Assembly: GCA_947652115.1 (NCBI GenBank)
Contig: OX393573.1
Span: forward strand, 12,515,362 to 12,579,361
DNA from: Blastomussa wellsi
Taxonomy: Eukaryota; Cnidaria; Anthozoa; Scleractinia; Plerogyridae
Length of the DNA: 64,000 bases
Direction: 5' to 3'
A model generated the notes under the pieces. It ran no database searches, had not been told where the DNA came from, and saw nothing but the letters and a program-made list of their open reading frames with translations. A program made the translations under genes and the position numbers. This document shows, piece after piece, positions 47,335 to 59,318 of the stretch; position 1 is the stretch's first letter; each line of letters begins with the position of its first letter.

Positions 47335-48827
47335 GTCTGCCTTACCCCGGTTTGGATCCACCTTCGTCAAAGGTCAGAACAATATAATATCGACCTAAGA
47401 AGGTGGACGGCTGGTGATGAATTATACCACATAGTATAACAATGAGTACTAGCGCTCGGTTAGCCTGGGTAGCACTCTGGGTTAGCCTACATAGAACTCC
47501 GGTTACCCTTCTCAGTTGTCACGAAACCCTTCGGAACCTCTAATTTCATTGGATCTTGTTAGCACGAAGCTTTATTGTTTTAGGGCTAGGGTCCATTGTT
47601 ACTGTTGTTTATCATTTTTCAGCCAATCCTGAGAGACGTTCCGAAGAGCTTCGTGGCGACCCACCCTTCTAAGCACTTCGGTTGGGCTATATAGCACTAC
47701 GGTTAGCCTAAATTAGCTTTAGGTTGCTTGCGGTTAGCCTTTATATTAAGGTCATTCCCCTGAAATAGAACTGACAATAGATTTTCGTTCAAAATTTGCC
47801 CATTTGTTGTTCATCGAAAGGGAATTTAAATTTTGTAATGAAAAAGAGGGGTTCCCATATACCTTTAGGAGCAGGAGCACCTTGAAAATATCCCATAATT
47901 CGTTAAAATATCAGCTTCAGAAATGTTTTCATTTGACTAGCTCATGCTACGTCTTATGGAAGAAGAAACAATAGGGAGAAAGCAAAACAAGGGAAAAAAC
48001 TATAGATATACTGCATCGCCTTCAAGGATCAATTAATTTAATATATGTTTCATTATGAAAGCACGCATTTCCAGTCGACCTTGATTCAACTTGTTACTAG
48101 TACGCAGTAATCTCGAGGCCACAATATCTGTTCAATAAGTTCACGTTTCCGTCGATTATTTATTTTTCTGCAATGGGAATTTGTTTATATTCCTGTTATA
48201 GGAAGAAAGTGATTGCTAGTCTCAGAAAAAGGGTAAAAAACTATAGGTCACCATACTCGTTTACGAGAAAACGACGATTTATCTCCTTCACGAGCAAAGC
48301 CGTAAATAAAACGCCGCAGTTTTCTTTAGGTGCGCGCGCTGATGACGCAATAAATCAAGCGCAATAAGGATGCGCAATGCAATACAGGGGAATGACCTTA
48401 AATAGGGTTAGAGTCGTGTAGCCAACAATAGCTGGTCTCGGTGGTGTAGTGGGGATGATTCCCGCTTCATAATCCATCGTCCCGGGATCGAGACTTCTTG
48501 GGGTAACATTTTTACCTTGAAAAATAGAAGGTAAGCGTGATTTATACCTTAAGTATGGCAATGTTAGAAGTCTCGCACAAGAAAACCTCCGGTAGGTCGA
48601 TATTATAATGTACCAACTTTCATCAAAGATTTTCTGTGTTTTCAATGACCATAACAATATGTTTTTTTTTTTTTGCACTCGGCATTTGACAAAATCTAAC
48701 TTAGACACTTAACAATAACACCAAATGCTACAAACAGCATGAAAGAGATTCCCAAAACTATCATGAAGAGTTATCATCGTTGCTCCTACTGAAAGAACTA
48801 GAGTTAATACCTTACATCGCAGCAACT
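47335..48827. other. Unassigned stretch; GGTTAGCC repeats
   Basis: GGTTAGCCT with TAGCACT/TAGAACT spacers recurs between 47457 and 47515 and again at 47680-47745, the remains of a minisatellite. No gene supported. Confidence 0.4.
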
Positions 48828-48833
48828 TTTATT
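48828..48833 (-). promoter_or_regulatory. Candidate polyadenylation signal of gene B
   Basis: AATAAA on the minus strand, about 62 bp beyond the gene B stop codon, a usual distance for a short 3' untranslated region. Confidence 0.5.
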
Positions 48834-48894
48834 TCGCTTCTCATAGGAAGATGTGTTACTTATTTACATAAAGCGAAATAATAACTAGTTTATA

Positions 48895-49539
48895 CTAGCG
48901 TATCCATACGTTTAAAGCATAGTCTACTTTTTCTCGATCCCATTCGTGATTAGCGAACTCCCTATCGGGCCTTCCCGGTTCTGCGAGAAGATAAGGTGTT
49001 TTAACGCCCGTTACTGTAATTCCGTGACCAGCGCCTCTACAAGCACTACCTCCACCTCCGATCATCAGCACAGCGCTACCCCAGCCCTGGTTACACCAGA
49101 AGCCAACCTTGTTTGCGCTTTGCCAATTTCCATCGCATGTCGCCTTTTGGAAACCCTTCGTCTCTTGGTACTGCCCACTGTAACGTACATTGCAATTCCC
49201 ACGGCAATAGGATCCCCAAGGTGAGCCATTTCGGTAGTCGCCATAGCTTGTGACTTTAGACCGAAATGTCTGTCCACCCAGACAGTCGCTTGTGGTCTGC
49301 AGTAAAGGCGTGTGCTTGGAGTCGTCATTGCGCGTGACCTTGAACTCGTTGCCACTGACCAGCCAAAACGCAGGCGATATCATGTCAGCATCAGGCGATG
49401 GATCGGTGGTTATCCCGGCAGATTCAGTAGTGTCATACCACCAATACCCAGTGTCGTTCAACCAGTGTTCGGCATCATTGTTCGAAAACCGAGCAATAAG
49501 AATCCAGCCTTTACTGCCTAGTGTCATGTCACAGTAGAC
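48895..49539 (-). CDS. Gene B exon 3: main fibrinogen-like domain and stop
   Basis: After GCATCAG the exon starts VYCDM in phase 0 and encodes 214 residues, including GWILIARFSN, YWWYDTT, SPAFWLVSGNEFKVTR, CDGNWQS and VGFWCNQGWGS, ending NVWIR. About 65% identical by eye to the gene C terminal exons. Confidence 0.88.
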   Translation of the reverse strand, partial: VYCDMTLGSKGWILIARFSNNDAEHWLNDTGYWWYDTTESAGITTDPSPDADMISPAFWLVSGNEFKVTRNDDSKHTPLLQTTSDCLGGQTFRSKVTSYGDYRNGSPWGSYCRGNCNVRYSGQYQETKGFQKATCDGNWQSANKVGFWCNQGWGSAVLMIGGGGSACRGAGHGITVTGVKTPYLLAEPGRPDREFANHEWDREKVDYALNVWIR

Positions 49540-52500
49540 CTGATGCAAGGCAATGATATATGTTAAAGCGAGTTTCAATTGAGTGTCGTAAAACTAATAC
49601 AGTGCACCAATCAAAACTACATTACACGACGCCGACCAAAAGCGCGGGAAAACGTGCGACCGCGAGCCATGATCCGTTTTGGTTTAACTTCTAATTGGCT
49701 TAAAAGAGTGGCGCGAGATTTTTGAAGCAGTCACTGAGCGTAATAATGCAATACCAAAGCAATACAACAACAAGGTTTATTTATTTTTTTTTGAACTGCA
49801 TTAATTGACAATAAATGATTAAACAATAAATAAATTAAAAATACATACAGCTGCTGGACACCCAAAATAACCAAAAAGCTTAACTAGCGAATTTCGCTAA
49901 TTAATTTCGACGCTCACTTGAAAACCGCTCTAATGTTCTATCTTTGATTATATAAATCGCAAACGTCTTTTACTACATTTAAATAGCAGGGCTGTTTCGG
50001 GAAAATAGAAAGGTTTCGATTGTTAATAGTATATCAATCTTGAAGTACATTTTGTCACAGGCAGATGACTTCATTCGGTACAAACAATGGAGTTGATTCA
50101 TACAGGGTCTGAGCGAAATAAACCGAGTTACTTGTTATAACTCATGAAGTATTTGTACCTTCAATTGAAAAACGCTTCTGTTCGCAGCTTCACTACAACG
50201 GTGGCCAATTCACATTATCAACCCAGTTAATAAAACCAAATCATATATATTCAAATATTGTTTACCTGAATGGCTTCTTCATTGATTTTCAGCCAGTAGC
50301 TTCCGCTGAGCACAAAACCATTTTCATTGGCGTGGATCTCTGCACAGGACGAAGCAGGCATCAGGGCCATGGAACCTAGAGGAACTGTGTGATTGCAACC
50401 GCCATTGGTCAAAAATGGGATTAAATAATCTTCGCGGGTTGCGGGTTACAGGTAAACGGTGCGGGTCTCGGGTAAACAGCGCGGGTCGCGGGTAAATGGC
50501 GAGGACCACAGAAAAGTGTCCGATCGGGGAAAACAACTGCAAAATTAATAAACTTAGCTCAAGCTGAAGCGTCCGCTCAGCAGAAATTTGATCAAATTAG
50601 TCAAATTACTGATGTCTGTTGATGAAGAAGCTGGGAGTCTGGAACTAATAACCAAGACCGAAGACCAAGTCTTTTCGCGCGTCGAGCCAAAGGAACATTA
50701 AGATAGGTCTGTTGGTCTATCGAAACCTTTATTTCAGGTATTCTGTTCATGATTATTTTTTTGCGTGACCCGCACCATTTACCCACGACTCGCACCGTTT
50801 ACCCGCGACCCGCGCTGTCCACCCGTGACCCCCGACCCGCGAAGATTAGATACTCCCAGTAGTGGTAAGATCTTACACTGTTTACAATAACTGACATCAC
50901 ACCCCTACAGGATTTAGGTTTGCACCAATAGCTTGCCTTTGCTATCCTTTATTGCGTGTTCATGCTGCGATATTGTCCCTGTTACGTGTCCTCTAGTGTC
51001 AACAGTGCTATGTGTCGTGTCGCTACAATCCTTGCCTAGACTACATATAAGTCGAAACGTTTTTTCTTTTGCGATTTGTTTGTTCGATGGAGTTATGTGA
51101 ATAGATCACTTTCTAAGAGTAAGTCCGGTTATACTGTTTGCAAGTAACCATGAAATCGACAATAAAGACCGCGAGGAAATTATTTGGTCGACCGTAAAGG
51201 ATGGCCCCGCGAAAACTTGACTGCATCTTTACAAATTTTATCGGGTCCGGACCACCTTTCTGACGGATTCGGTCCAATTTTTCTTGTCGTATAAAAATCC
51301 TTTTATAGAATAACACAGAACGAAAGACTGCTCGTTCCACGATGAGCGTGATCAGCTGTCCGTATCCAGTGGTTTAATTTCCTGCAAAGTCTCGCCTACG
51401 AGCAAGTTCTCGTTTGGGTGACACTCGTGATGGAAATCTGCACAGCTCGCGTGATATGTCACCGACAGATAACTCATGGTAGATAGATTTCTCTTCCTCA
51501 AAAGTACACCCTCTCATTGGCTAGAGTAATTTCACATGGCATCTAACATTAAAATCTTTTAAATTCTTGGGTAACATCTCACTGTTGCCCGAAACTTCTG
51601 ATGGACGAATTTCGTTGCGTTCGGAGCCAGTTCATTGCTTCCTTGGCTTTAAGTCAATGTTAAAGTGGCCGTTGTCGATTATTTTCGAAACTGTTGTTTC
51701 ACTACTGCGCGCGCTCCTGATGCAAGCATTTGAGATCTGCGCGCGAGCTGTCACAAGCTCACTGGCAACATTGATCAACCACGAAATTATGTTACATTTT
51801 TCAAAGCAATACTTAATCCATAAAAGATTTTGAAGGCCAGATAATTCTGTTTAAACTTCCAAACATTGAGTTTATAGATTTCCTTTATGAAGTTTCATTA
51901 AACGCCAAGTATCAGCAAAGTTCGTGGTTCCAGAGTTGACACATGCTCAAATCCACTGTAAGAAAAAACAAAAGATGGCGGCTCTACATTTTACCACAAT
52001 ACCTTGCGGTTGCGAACCAAACAAAGCCCACAGGGCATAAAGAAAGGTATGGTTTAACGGAAGTCGTTCTAATAACATTGCTCCTGTCGAGTTGTGAATG
52101 ACTCATAACTTTTCTTTGTGTTTTTATACGCTCTTTTAGGGTTTCGCGCGCAAAGCATCATAGGTAAATGTAACAGTCGCCATCTTTTTCCTTGCGGTGG
52201 ATTACGATCTTGGCGAGTTTCTGCTCTGATGACGTATTTGTTACAATGTATATTTCGTATGCGGCAAAAGTGGCAACTTTCGTCCACGTTTTCTAGAGTT
52301 TCCTTCGGTAAAATTCGGTAAAAGTTGGCAGAGGGGATATAGTTGTTTTGCTTCACTTAGCGCTCAATTTTCAGGAAAATCTAAAAGGACCAAATTTTAC
52401 GAGGAGGCAAAAACAACAAATTTGCAAATAATAAAGAAACTGCCTTTCACAACCCCTATATTTTTCGAGCTCAAAATTCGCATTTAGGATGCCTGTATAT

Positions 52501-53949
52501 ACTGTGAAAATTTTGGAAAATTTCACCGAAGGGACTGAAGAAAATCACAATTAAAAACACAAAAAACTAAAAGCACGCATTTTTTTGGATAGTCTTAATT
52601 CAAGGCATTAATTTATCACAGATGGTTCAAAACAATATTTTATCATTGCTTATTGTATTTGGCAAGTTTGAGCGAGCTGGGAGTAAAAGCGAATGCGAAA
52701 ACCAGTTTTAAAAATGTAACATTAGCGAGCGTCACAATCATATATGATTACCCTATGGAGCCACCTTAAAGTCCACCTAACCCAATGTTTTTTTTTTTTT
52801 TCACTAATTAAAAATAAAAGTACTTGTTGAAACGCCGTTTTTTTCACAGCCGTGTCCTTAGGAGAATGGGTCCAGCGCCTGTTGTGACGTATACCCAGGA
52901 TCGCTTCCACTCATTTCGAATGTTAATGTTGTTGTTCGTTCAACTTCCCGGTATGAGACGTAAATATCATTATAGATATCATTTGCATATAGGAACACTG
53001 GCTTTTTATGGCGGCTGGGAGAGAATGGTGTGATGGGGTGGGCTGGAGGGGGATCATGAAATCTTCCATCGCCAATTTGTGGGGATCATCCCCTTGAGTT
53101 CTTGTATCTGGGTTTTCGTTACTGCTCAAAAAGCAGCTCACCGGGAAAAGGTCTTCCGGTATAGCCTCAGTCATGCAATGTTTTGCGCATCGGGGGCTGT
53201 CAGGTCTGTTCGATTTTTACCACAGGAATGAAGCTTATTTTGGAGTTCTCAGCTTCGCTCCGGCTCTAAACTTACCTCTGATTCCGGTGAAAAAGAAGAC
53301 ATGGTTTTGAAACAAAATTTGGAGGTTTTAGTCTCAAAAAATATGAAATAACCGTCTCCTTTTGTGTTCTGTCATCCCATACAAATACAAAGAACTGACC
53401 AAAGCGTTATCGTGTTTGGTTACTGGGTAGACGACACATTCGGTAATTTCGTCCAAGACTCCCTTAATCGCGGTCGTGCAACATCTCGAGTGCGACCTTG
53501 GCAAGGCATAGAAAACCGACGTTTGGTCAAATCCAAAACATTTTTCGCAGACTTACTTTACAGAACAAGTACTTTTATTTTAGTGAAAAAAATGCTGGGG
53601 TTAGGTGCACTAGTGGCGTATCCGAATTGTCATTCTTACCTCTATTGGGCCAGTTCCTCATGTAAAACCTATCCTGATCCGGGACAAAATAGTTTGGCCT
53701 CCCTTCCTTGGTTCTGTTGTTCAGCTCGCAGATTTTACCTGGGATGAAGTAGTTATAACTCTGACAAGTGAGTACGCTCTCGCAGAGAACTCGACACTCA
53801 CTCGGATCCTGTACCACTGATGTTTGAAACGTGTGACTTGTAAGAGCATAGTCATTCACTGGAAATTCTTGTGGTCGGCATTTCATGCTGGCAGCCAGGC
53901 ATAGATACATCCGGGATAACAAACCAAGGGTAAACAGCGCCAGGTACAT
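48895..53949 (-). CDS. Gene B: secreted PAN-fibrinogen-like protein (357 aa)
   Basis: Three coding exons join in frame: 53949-53640, 50384-50266 and 49539-48895 (1074 nt, stop TAG). Residues 1-21 form a signal peptide, about 24-102 a PAN/apple domain, and 108-357 a fibrinogen-related domain that starts SCAEI, runs through WLKIN and VYCDM, and ends in a glycine- and cysteine-rich segment (MIGGGGSACRGAGHG) reminiscent of intelectin-type lectins. Intron phases are 1 and 0; all junctions are GT-AG. The ATG has A at -3. The protein should be secreted. Fibrinogen-related and intelectin families commonly bind acetyl groups or glycans, so recognition or adhesion is inferred, not shown. Exon 1 is paralogous to gene A exon 1, and exons 2-3 to gene C. 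The 3.3-kb first intron is full of repeats, so further unseen exons cannot be excluded, although the direct join is in frame. Confidence 0.85.
50198..50245 (+). mobile_element. Short Penelope-like tail in gene B intron 2
   Basis: ACGGTGGCCAATTCACATTA followed by TCAACCCAGTTAATAAAACC, the end of the same family as at 36.6 kb. It lies about 20 bp beyond the donor of gene B exon 2. Confidence 0.65.
50266..50384 (-). CDS. Gene B exon 2: start of fibrinogen-like domain
   Basis: 119 nt: two bases that complete codon 104 (Val) and 39 codons, containing PASSCAEIHANENG and GSYWLKINEEAIQ. Acceptor AATCACACAG, donor CAG|GTAAAC. Homologous to the gene C exon at the right edge of the window. Confidence 0.85.
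50417..50857. mobile_element. GC-rich foldback element in gene B intron 1
   Basis: Ends GGGATTAAATAATCTTCGCG and CGCGAAGATTAGATACTCCC are inverted. Inside each end are three inverted units of a ~22-bp repeat of the form GCGGGTCGCGGGTAAACGG. The centre (50510-50755) is ordinary sequence. Confidence 0.75.
50858..53639. other. Gene B intron 1, unassigned part
   Basis: No further exon was identified. 52130-52330 (CGCGCAAAGCATCATAGGTA, CCTTGCGGTGGATTACGATC) looks like an interspersed repeat. Short frames at 53364-53747 and 52923-53174 lack domains. Confidence 0.4.
53640..53949 (-). CDS. Gene B exon 1: signal peptide and PAN/apple domain
   Basis: Encodes 103 residues plus one base. MYLALFTLGLLSRMYLCLAA is the signal. 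Cysteines 24, 52, 56, 62 and 74 and the block CQSYNYF..CELNNRTK define the PAN module. Ends NWPNRG at a GTAAGA donor in phase 1. Confidence 0.87.
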
Positions 53950-53994
53950 TTTGCTAATTGCTATAAATCAGGACGAAATATGGACTAAGAAAAA

Positions 53995-54172
53995 TTATAT
54001 ATTACTGGAGCCGCCTAAAGAGAAAATGCTTTCTACGCATGGTGCCAGGTCTTTTTATGCTGCTGCGCCAGGTCTGTGGAATAGTTTGCCGGCCGAGTTG
54101 CGTGATATTCAATCAATTATTGTAAAGTAAAGCGCTACTGTTCATTCTTATGCAAATAGCGCTATATAAGTA

Positions 54173-54175
<3 letters not shown>
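53995..54175 (+). mobile_element. LINE 3' end (last RT codons and tail)
   Basis: The plus strand reads STHGARSFYAAAPGLWNSLP then AELRDIQ before a stop, the standard C-terminus of CR1/L2-like LINE polymerases. The tail GCGCTATATAAGTATTTTA leads into the ATT microsatellite, which is probably its extended 3' end. It overlaps the likely promoter side of gene B. Confidence 0.75.
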
Positions 54176-54474
<299 letters not shown>

Positions 54475-54714
54475 CGCCTTGTGAATACAAACATTTTACA
54501 TAGTATTTTTTAAAAAAGAACAAAAACATCAACATCATCAATTCATCAGCCTATTAAAATACACATCATATATACTAAAACTATTTAAAATTGAAACTAG
54601 ATAGTATTTAACACTAAAAGCTGTTTTCCGTGAATGCCGTGCATTAGACTTAAAGAATGTTGTTGATCTTGCGTTTAAATACCCCCAGAGACTACAGAAC
54701 TTATAAAAATACAT

Positions 54715-54829
54715 AACAATTATTCCATGAGCCCGCGTTGGATATGAAGTGATAAAATAACCAACTCGCGCTACGCGCTCGTTGGTTATAATCACTTCAT
54801 ATCCAACAAGGGCGAATGGAATAATTGTT
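54715..54829. mobile_element. 115-bp near-perfect palindrome
   Basis: AACAATTATTCCATGAGCCC..TTGGATATGAAGTGAT..ATAACCAAC pairs with GTTGGTTATAATCACTTCAT..GGGCGAATGGAATAATTGTT. The loop is CTCGCGCTACGCGCTC. A typical foldback MITE. Confidence 0.85.
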
Positions 54830-54929
54830 TTAGTAAATTCTCAAACCGGGTTTTGCCGCCGATTTTTATTTCCACAATTTTACAAAGCGTCCGGAAAGAG
54901 CATACAACTTCCTATTTTCCATATGACGT

Positions 54930-54963
54930 AAAACTCCGACTATTGGCTCATAGTCGGAGTTTT
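54930..54963. other. Perfect 14-bp hairpin
   Basis: AAAACTCCGACTAT and ATAGTCGGAGTTTT are separated by TGGCTC. Probably the heart of another small foldback element. Confidence 0.7.
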
Positions 54964-55132
54964 TTAGCCAATCAAAAAGCTAGAAATGCAATAGTCGGTG
55001 CTGAGAATATACTAAAACGCGATATTCTTCTTCTCTCCTCTTCTGCTCTATTTCAAAACTTCATTTCTCACTTACAATAGTTTAAAAAGCGTCGAAAAGT
55101 TAATAAAAAATAAATAAATAAATAAAATAAAA

Positions 55133-55194
<62 letters not shown>
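55133..55194. repeat. (ATT)n microsatellite
   Basis: About 20 perfect ATT units after an A-rich AAATAAATAAAT stretch. Confidence 0.95.
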
Positions 55195-55196
<2 letters not shown>

Positions 55197-55504
55197 TCTG
55201 ATGGTCTATCGAATACTTTTTTATTGTTGTGATTTCTGTTAGCCTTCTTAATCTTGTAACTGATTTGTTGTGAAGTTTTAACTATTACTTTTATTGAGAG
55301 TTGGTCATTTTAAATAACTGAATGTAATGATTTTGTGATTATTTTGAATGTTTTTAAAAATTTGATGATTTGTAAATAGGTTTTCTGATGAGATTTTAAT
55401 AAAATTTTCTAAATTATTACAAAAAATTGCGGGGTTACCGTTTTGTGTTGTTGGGAAAGGCACTTTACTGGGCCCCAACAGTACATCTATCCACCCAAGA
55501 CTCA

Positions 55505-55655
55505 TTTGATCAAAGGGCGGTTAACAATTTTCCGCTGGATAAATCACTATCTAATGGAAAGCGCAGTTTGTTTTGACAACGCTTATCTACTGGACAGTAT
55601 GATTTATCGGGTGGATAGCAGTAATCGTCCTTCGAATAATTGTGCCCTGGAGTAT
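55505..55655. mobile_element. Foldback element around GGATAAATCACTAT
   Basis: CCGCTGGATAAATCACTATC on the left pairs imperfectly with the segment TGGACAGTATGATTTATCGG followed by GTGGATAGCAG on the right. Non-coding. Confidence 0.55.
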
Positions 55656-55659
55656 AAAT

Positions 55660-58600
55660 GGGTACTGGTGAATTGTTTAGACAACGTGACAGAATGCCGG
55701 GGAGAAACCGATGGACAAGCATCCCATCCAGGAGGAGTAGCAATACATATAGCCGATGCATGCTACAAAAACAAGAGTTAACCTCCAGCAGTTATATGAT
55801 AGCTTGGCTTAAAAGGCTTTACTTTATAGAAAGTGCGCCGTACCGATTATTCTTTTTTCATGAGTTGCGATGAGTGACGTCATCGCACGCAACAAAGCGT
55901 GTAGCATGCAACACAACACTGTACTAACTTCAGCAAGGTAAAAAAAAGGTCAACTTAAGTGTAGCGATGTAATTTTCGCGGCCAAAACCTCCAGCAAGGA
56001 TTCGTTTCCTGCATGCAATTGACACATGTCACTCCTTCCAAGCCATTCTTGGGTTATTTATTTCGCTTCACGTGCTAAAACGCACTGACAAGTAGATGCG
56101 CGCGATATTATAAGTGCGATTTTAGATTTTTTTTTTGTAAGCGATCTTTTCAGATAATTATCATCAGCAAAAGGAGCGACTTGCCTTCAAGGTAACAAAC
56201 GCAATTTATGTCGCGATTGTCAAGTGATGTCACTTGGGGTTCAACTCCAAATAACTCATGCAAATCAATTGCGATTTCAATGCAATTCGGTCTTAGCGTG
56301 ATTTCAACCCAGGCTGAAGTTTTGAACTTTCTACGAAAAAAAAGCATCGTTGGGTACGATGAAATGTTCTTTATGTCACAAGCGAAGGGCAAAATCTGAC
56401 TGCCAGACGGTAACCTAGGCTCCACCCACACTTATCTGAATTTTTCACTTCTTCTGAAATGAATGTTTGGTCAACAAAATTGTACCAGCGGCGCGACCAC
56501 TTTTGCAATCTGGGGCAGTGCTTCTGGACCGTTAGACGCTTTGGTTTTCACGGTCGATAGTAAAAGAATCTCAATGTATACGAGACAACTTTTACACAAC
56601 ATTGTTGCGAAGTGCGGCAAGCGGTATGTTACACGGACAACGATGTTGCAAGTTTTTGAATATCATTCAAATTGCTGCAACATGTTGCCGCAACTAAATG
56701 TTTCGTTAAAATTGTCCTGCGCGCCATGTTTTAACGCAACGATATGTTGCGTTAAGGTAATTTCCCTGTAAAAGAACCTACCATAGATTTTCGATGAAAT
56801 TTGGTACACTGTTGTAACAAGTCAAGACGATTATAAAAACGGAATAAAAAGTGGGGGTCACCGTGCTCGTTTCTACGTTACAGTGCTGACGAATACGGCT
56901 ATTTACGTTTCTTGGGCAACAGCCGTGCACAACCCAAAACTAGACAACTAAGGGCCATATTTTCCATAAAGATTCCAACATCACACCGCGCTTGACATCA
57001 TTCTATTGTTTATTCACCTACGTAACAAACCAATGCCTTCGACTCGTTTTGTTTTTAATCAACGCTCAAAAATTGAGTTATTTTCGATACGCGCTGTTTG
57101 CCCCTTTATAGCTCAATCCGTACAGTTTACTTAAATTATCAAAAATCCAGCCATAGATTTCTGGCCATATTTTTATTATTGAAAGGAAACCTCATTCTTA
57201 TTAGAATCGTGAAATAAAAAAAATCGGGGTCACCGTACTGGTTATCGCGATAGAGCTACAGAAAGTACGCCCGACCTGCATTTTTTCCGATTTCGAGTGA
57301 GGACTGGGGCGAGTTCCAAACAGGCATGTCCTTGGAAGGGCCTTGGAATGTGCAAGACAGCAAAAGATTTTAAGGAATTTATATCGAGATGTTGCAATTG
57401 GGACGTAATATGACGCCTTCCGCTAACGTTTTTAAAACATTAAGACTCAACTTGGCCAGAAAACACTGACTGTCGAAAATCTATTCACTTTTACCCTTCG
57501 ATTGACGCAATTTTAATATTTTTTCTGTAGAAGTTCCTGTTAACAGCCGCCATTTTGTTATGCGCAGGGGGAGATGCGTAGTGCAAAACCATTGAATCAC
57601 CTTACACAATCGTCGTTAAAATTAGTTTCGTGTAACATCACATTTATGCCCACGCTCTGACATATTAAACATGGCATCTCTTTCATTTTGCTGCCAATCT
57701 TATACTATTTCTTATACTATTTCCATCTCTCCTTCGCTGTGATAAAATAGGGGTCTGTGGACAGTTTACATGAATGATATTATTTGAGACAAAGCCACTG
57801 TTCATTTTGGAAATCTATACAAATTCCTTAGTGACATCACACACTCCATTTGAACTTCGATCGAAACTAAATGCAACGCGAAATTCTTGTGACAAAAAGC
57901 GCTGTGAGAACCTCCACGAAAATTGCACCAAAAATCAAAAACTAAAAAGTTCCAAACTACGGTACCACAGTTGTTCCTACATGCTATAGCTGACTATCAT
58001 ATTTATACGCAGATTAACTTTCTTGCAGGCGAAAATAGCGAGGACAGAAAGATTCAAAAAGCCCAACAAGAATTTATAACTGTAACATGAACGTCTTAGC
58101 TTTAAGTCTTGCTATTCTTAATTCAATCTCTATGAAGAAAAAATAACAAACTCACCAGGAGAAGAATGATAGCCGGGCTCGAAAACACTTCAATTAGCCG
58201 TTATTTTTGCTAGCTAGTCTTGCGACAGCTCAATCCCGCACGCGCGTGCTTTTATTCAAATAGACGCAAGATAAGCGCGCGCAACTTACCTTGTGATGTT
58301 GACGTGACTAGAGCGCGCGCATTGAGCAAGAACGGGAGAGAACGACATAAACGAAAAGATTAGGCTATATCTTAAAACACAAAAGAGGTTCACATAAACT
58401 GCTTCTAAAGGTCTAACTAACCTCGAAATTTGTTATTGATGCGATTAATTGGCAATATAACTTTTTGTCGTACAATTCAGGGAATAATCGTGCTCGTAAT
58501 TTCAACAGGAGACCAAATTTTTCCAGTTGTTTATAGGCCGTGGAAAACGAGGATGAATTATAGCAGACACACTGTTGCTCATGATGTCTCCATGCGCGAG

Positions 58601-59318
58601 CAAACAATAAATCGTTTGTTGCGGACACAAAATGTTTCTGAAAAAAAAACCGAAGCTTTTTCGGTCTCTGGGAAACAAACTTTGTGCGGCTATGTTTGCA
58701 CGGGGCCGGTTTCAAACGCATCAAAATGGATAGGCTTTATGTCTACCAGGAATCGTTATGGAAATGATCTGGCAAAAATTCCAAGCTGGACATGCTGTTT
58801 TGCAGGTGTAATGCAAGCAGAAGATCGATCCGAGTCCGATCGAGTCAGATCCGGTCCGGTACGGTTCGGAACAATACCAGGCCAGAGCAAACCTAGCCTT
58901 GATCGTGATGTTACCTTGCGCGAGCAAACAATAAAACGTTTGTTGCAGACACAACTCAAAGGGGACAGACCACGATCATAATGTTGACTCCTGTAAAAGA
59001 TTTTTCTAAAAAGAAACAAGATTTTTCTAAAAAAAAGGAGAATTTTGGTCTCTGGAACTAGCTTTGTTCCGTCCTTGTACATATTGAATCTGAAAAACAC
59101 TGTGCCTCTGGTCAGGTTTCTTCTGAACTATTTTTAATCACTAAAACCTCGCACTACTTTGCAAAATTGGCATTTCTGTTTAGTCTGACTTTTGTTCTTG
59201 CGCAGTGATCAGATTTTAACCGTCAATTATCCGTTTGGACCAGTGTAGTCCACGTTAGGGGAAAGGTACGCCCACGTACGCGAAACATTTACCTAAATTT
59301 TTGTTAGCGTCAACATGG
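55660..59318. other. Long stretch without a supported gene
   Basis: Includes an imperfect direct duplication: GCGCGAGCAAACAATAAATC and the following CGTTTGTTG block at 58594, again at 58918 (through about 58720 and 59060). The frame at 58430-58981 spans both copies and a TCCG-rich piece and has no domain. CAACGATATGTTGC-like words cluster at 56600-56755. Confidence 0.4.

Noticed and set aside
48430..48500. tRNA-like sequence with CAT in a loop
   Set aside because: It has an A-box relative (TGGTGTAGTGGGG) and a poor B box (GGGATCGAGAC), but I cannot draw an acceptor stem or a D arm. Possibly a decayed tRNA-derived repeat.
58430..58981. 183-codon plus-strand frame
   Set aside because: Spans a direct duplication of non-coding repeat and has no recognisable domain or splice context.
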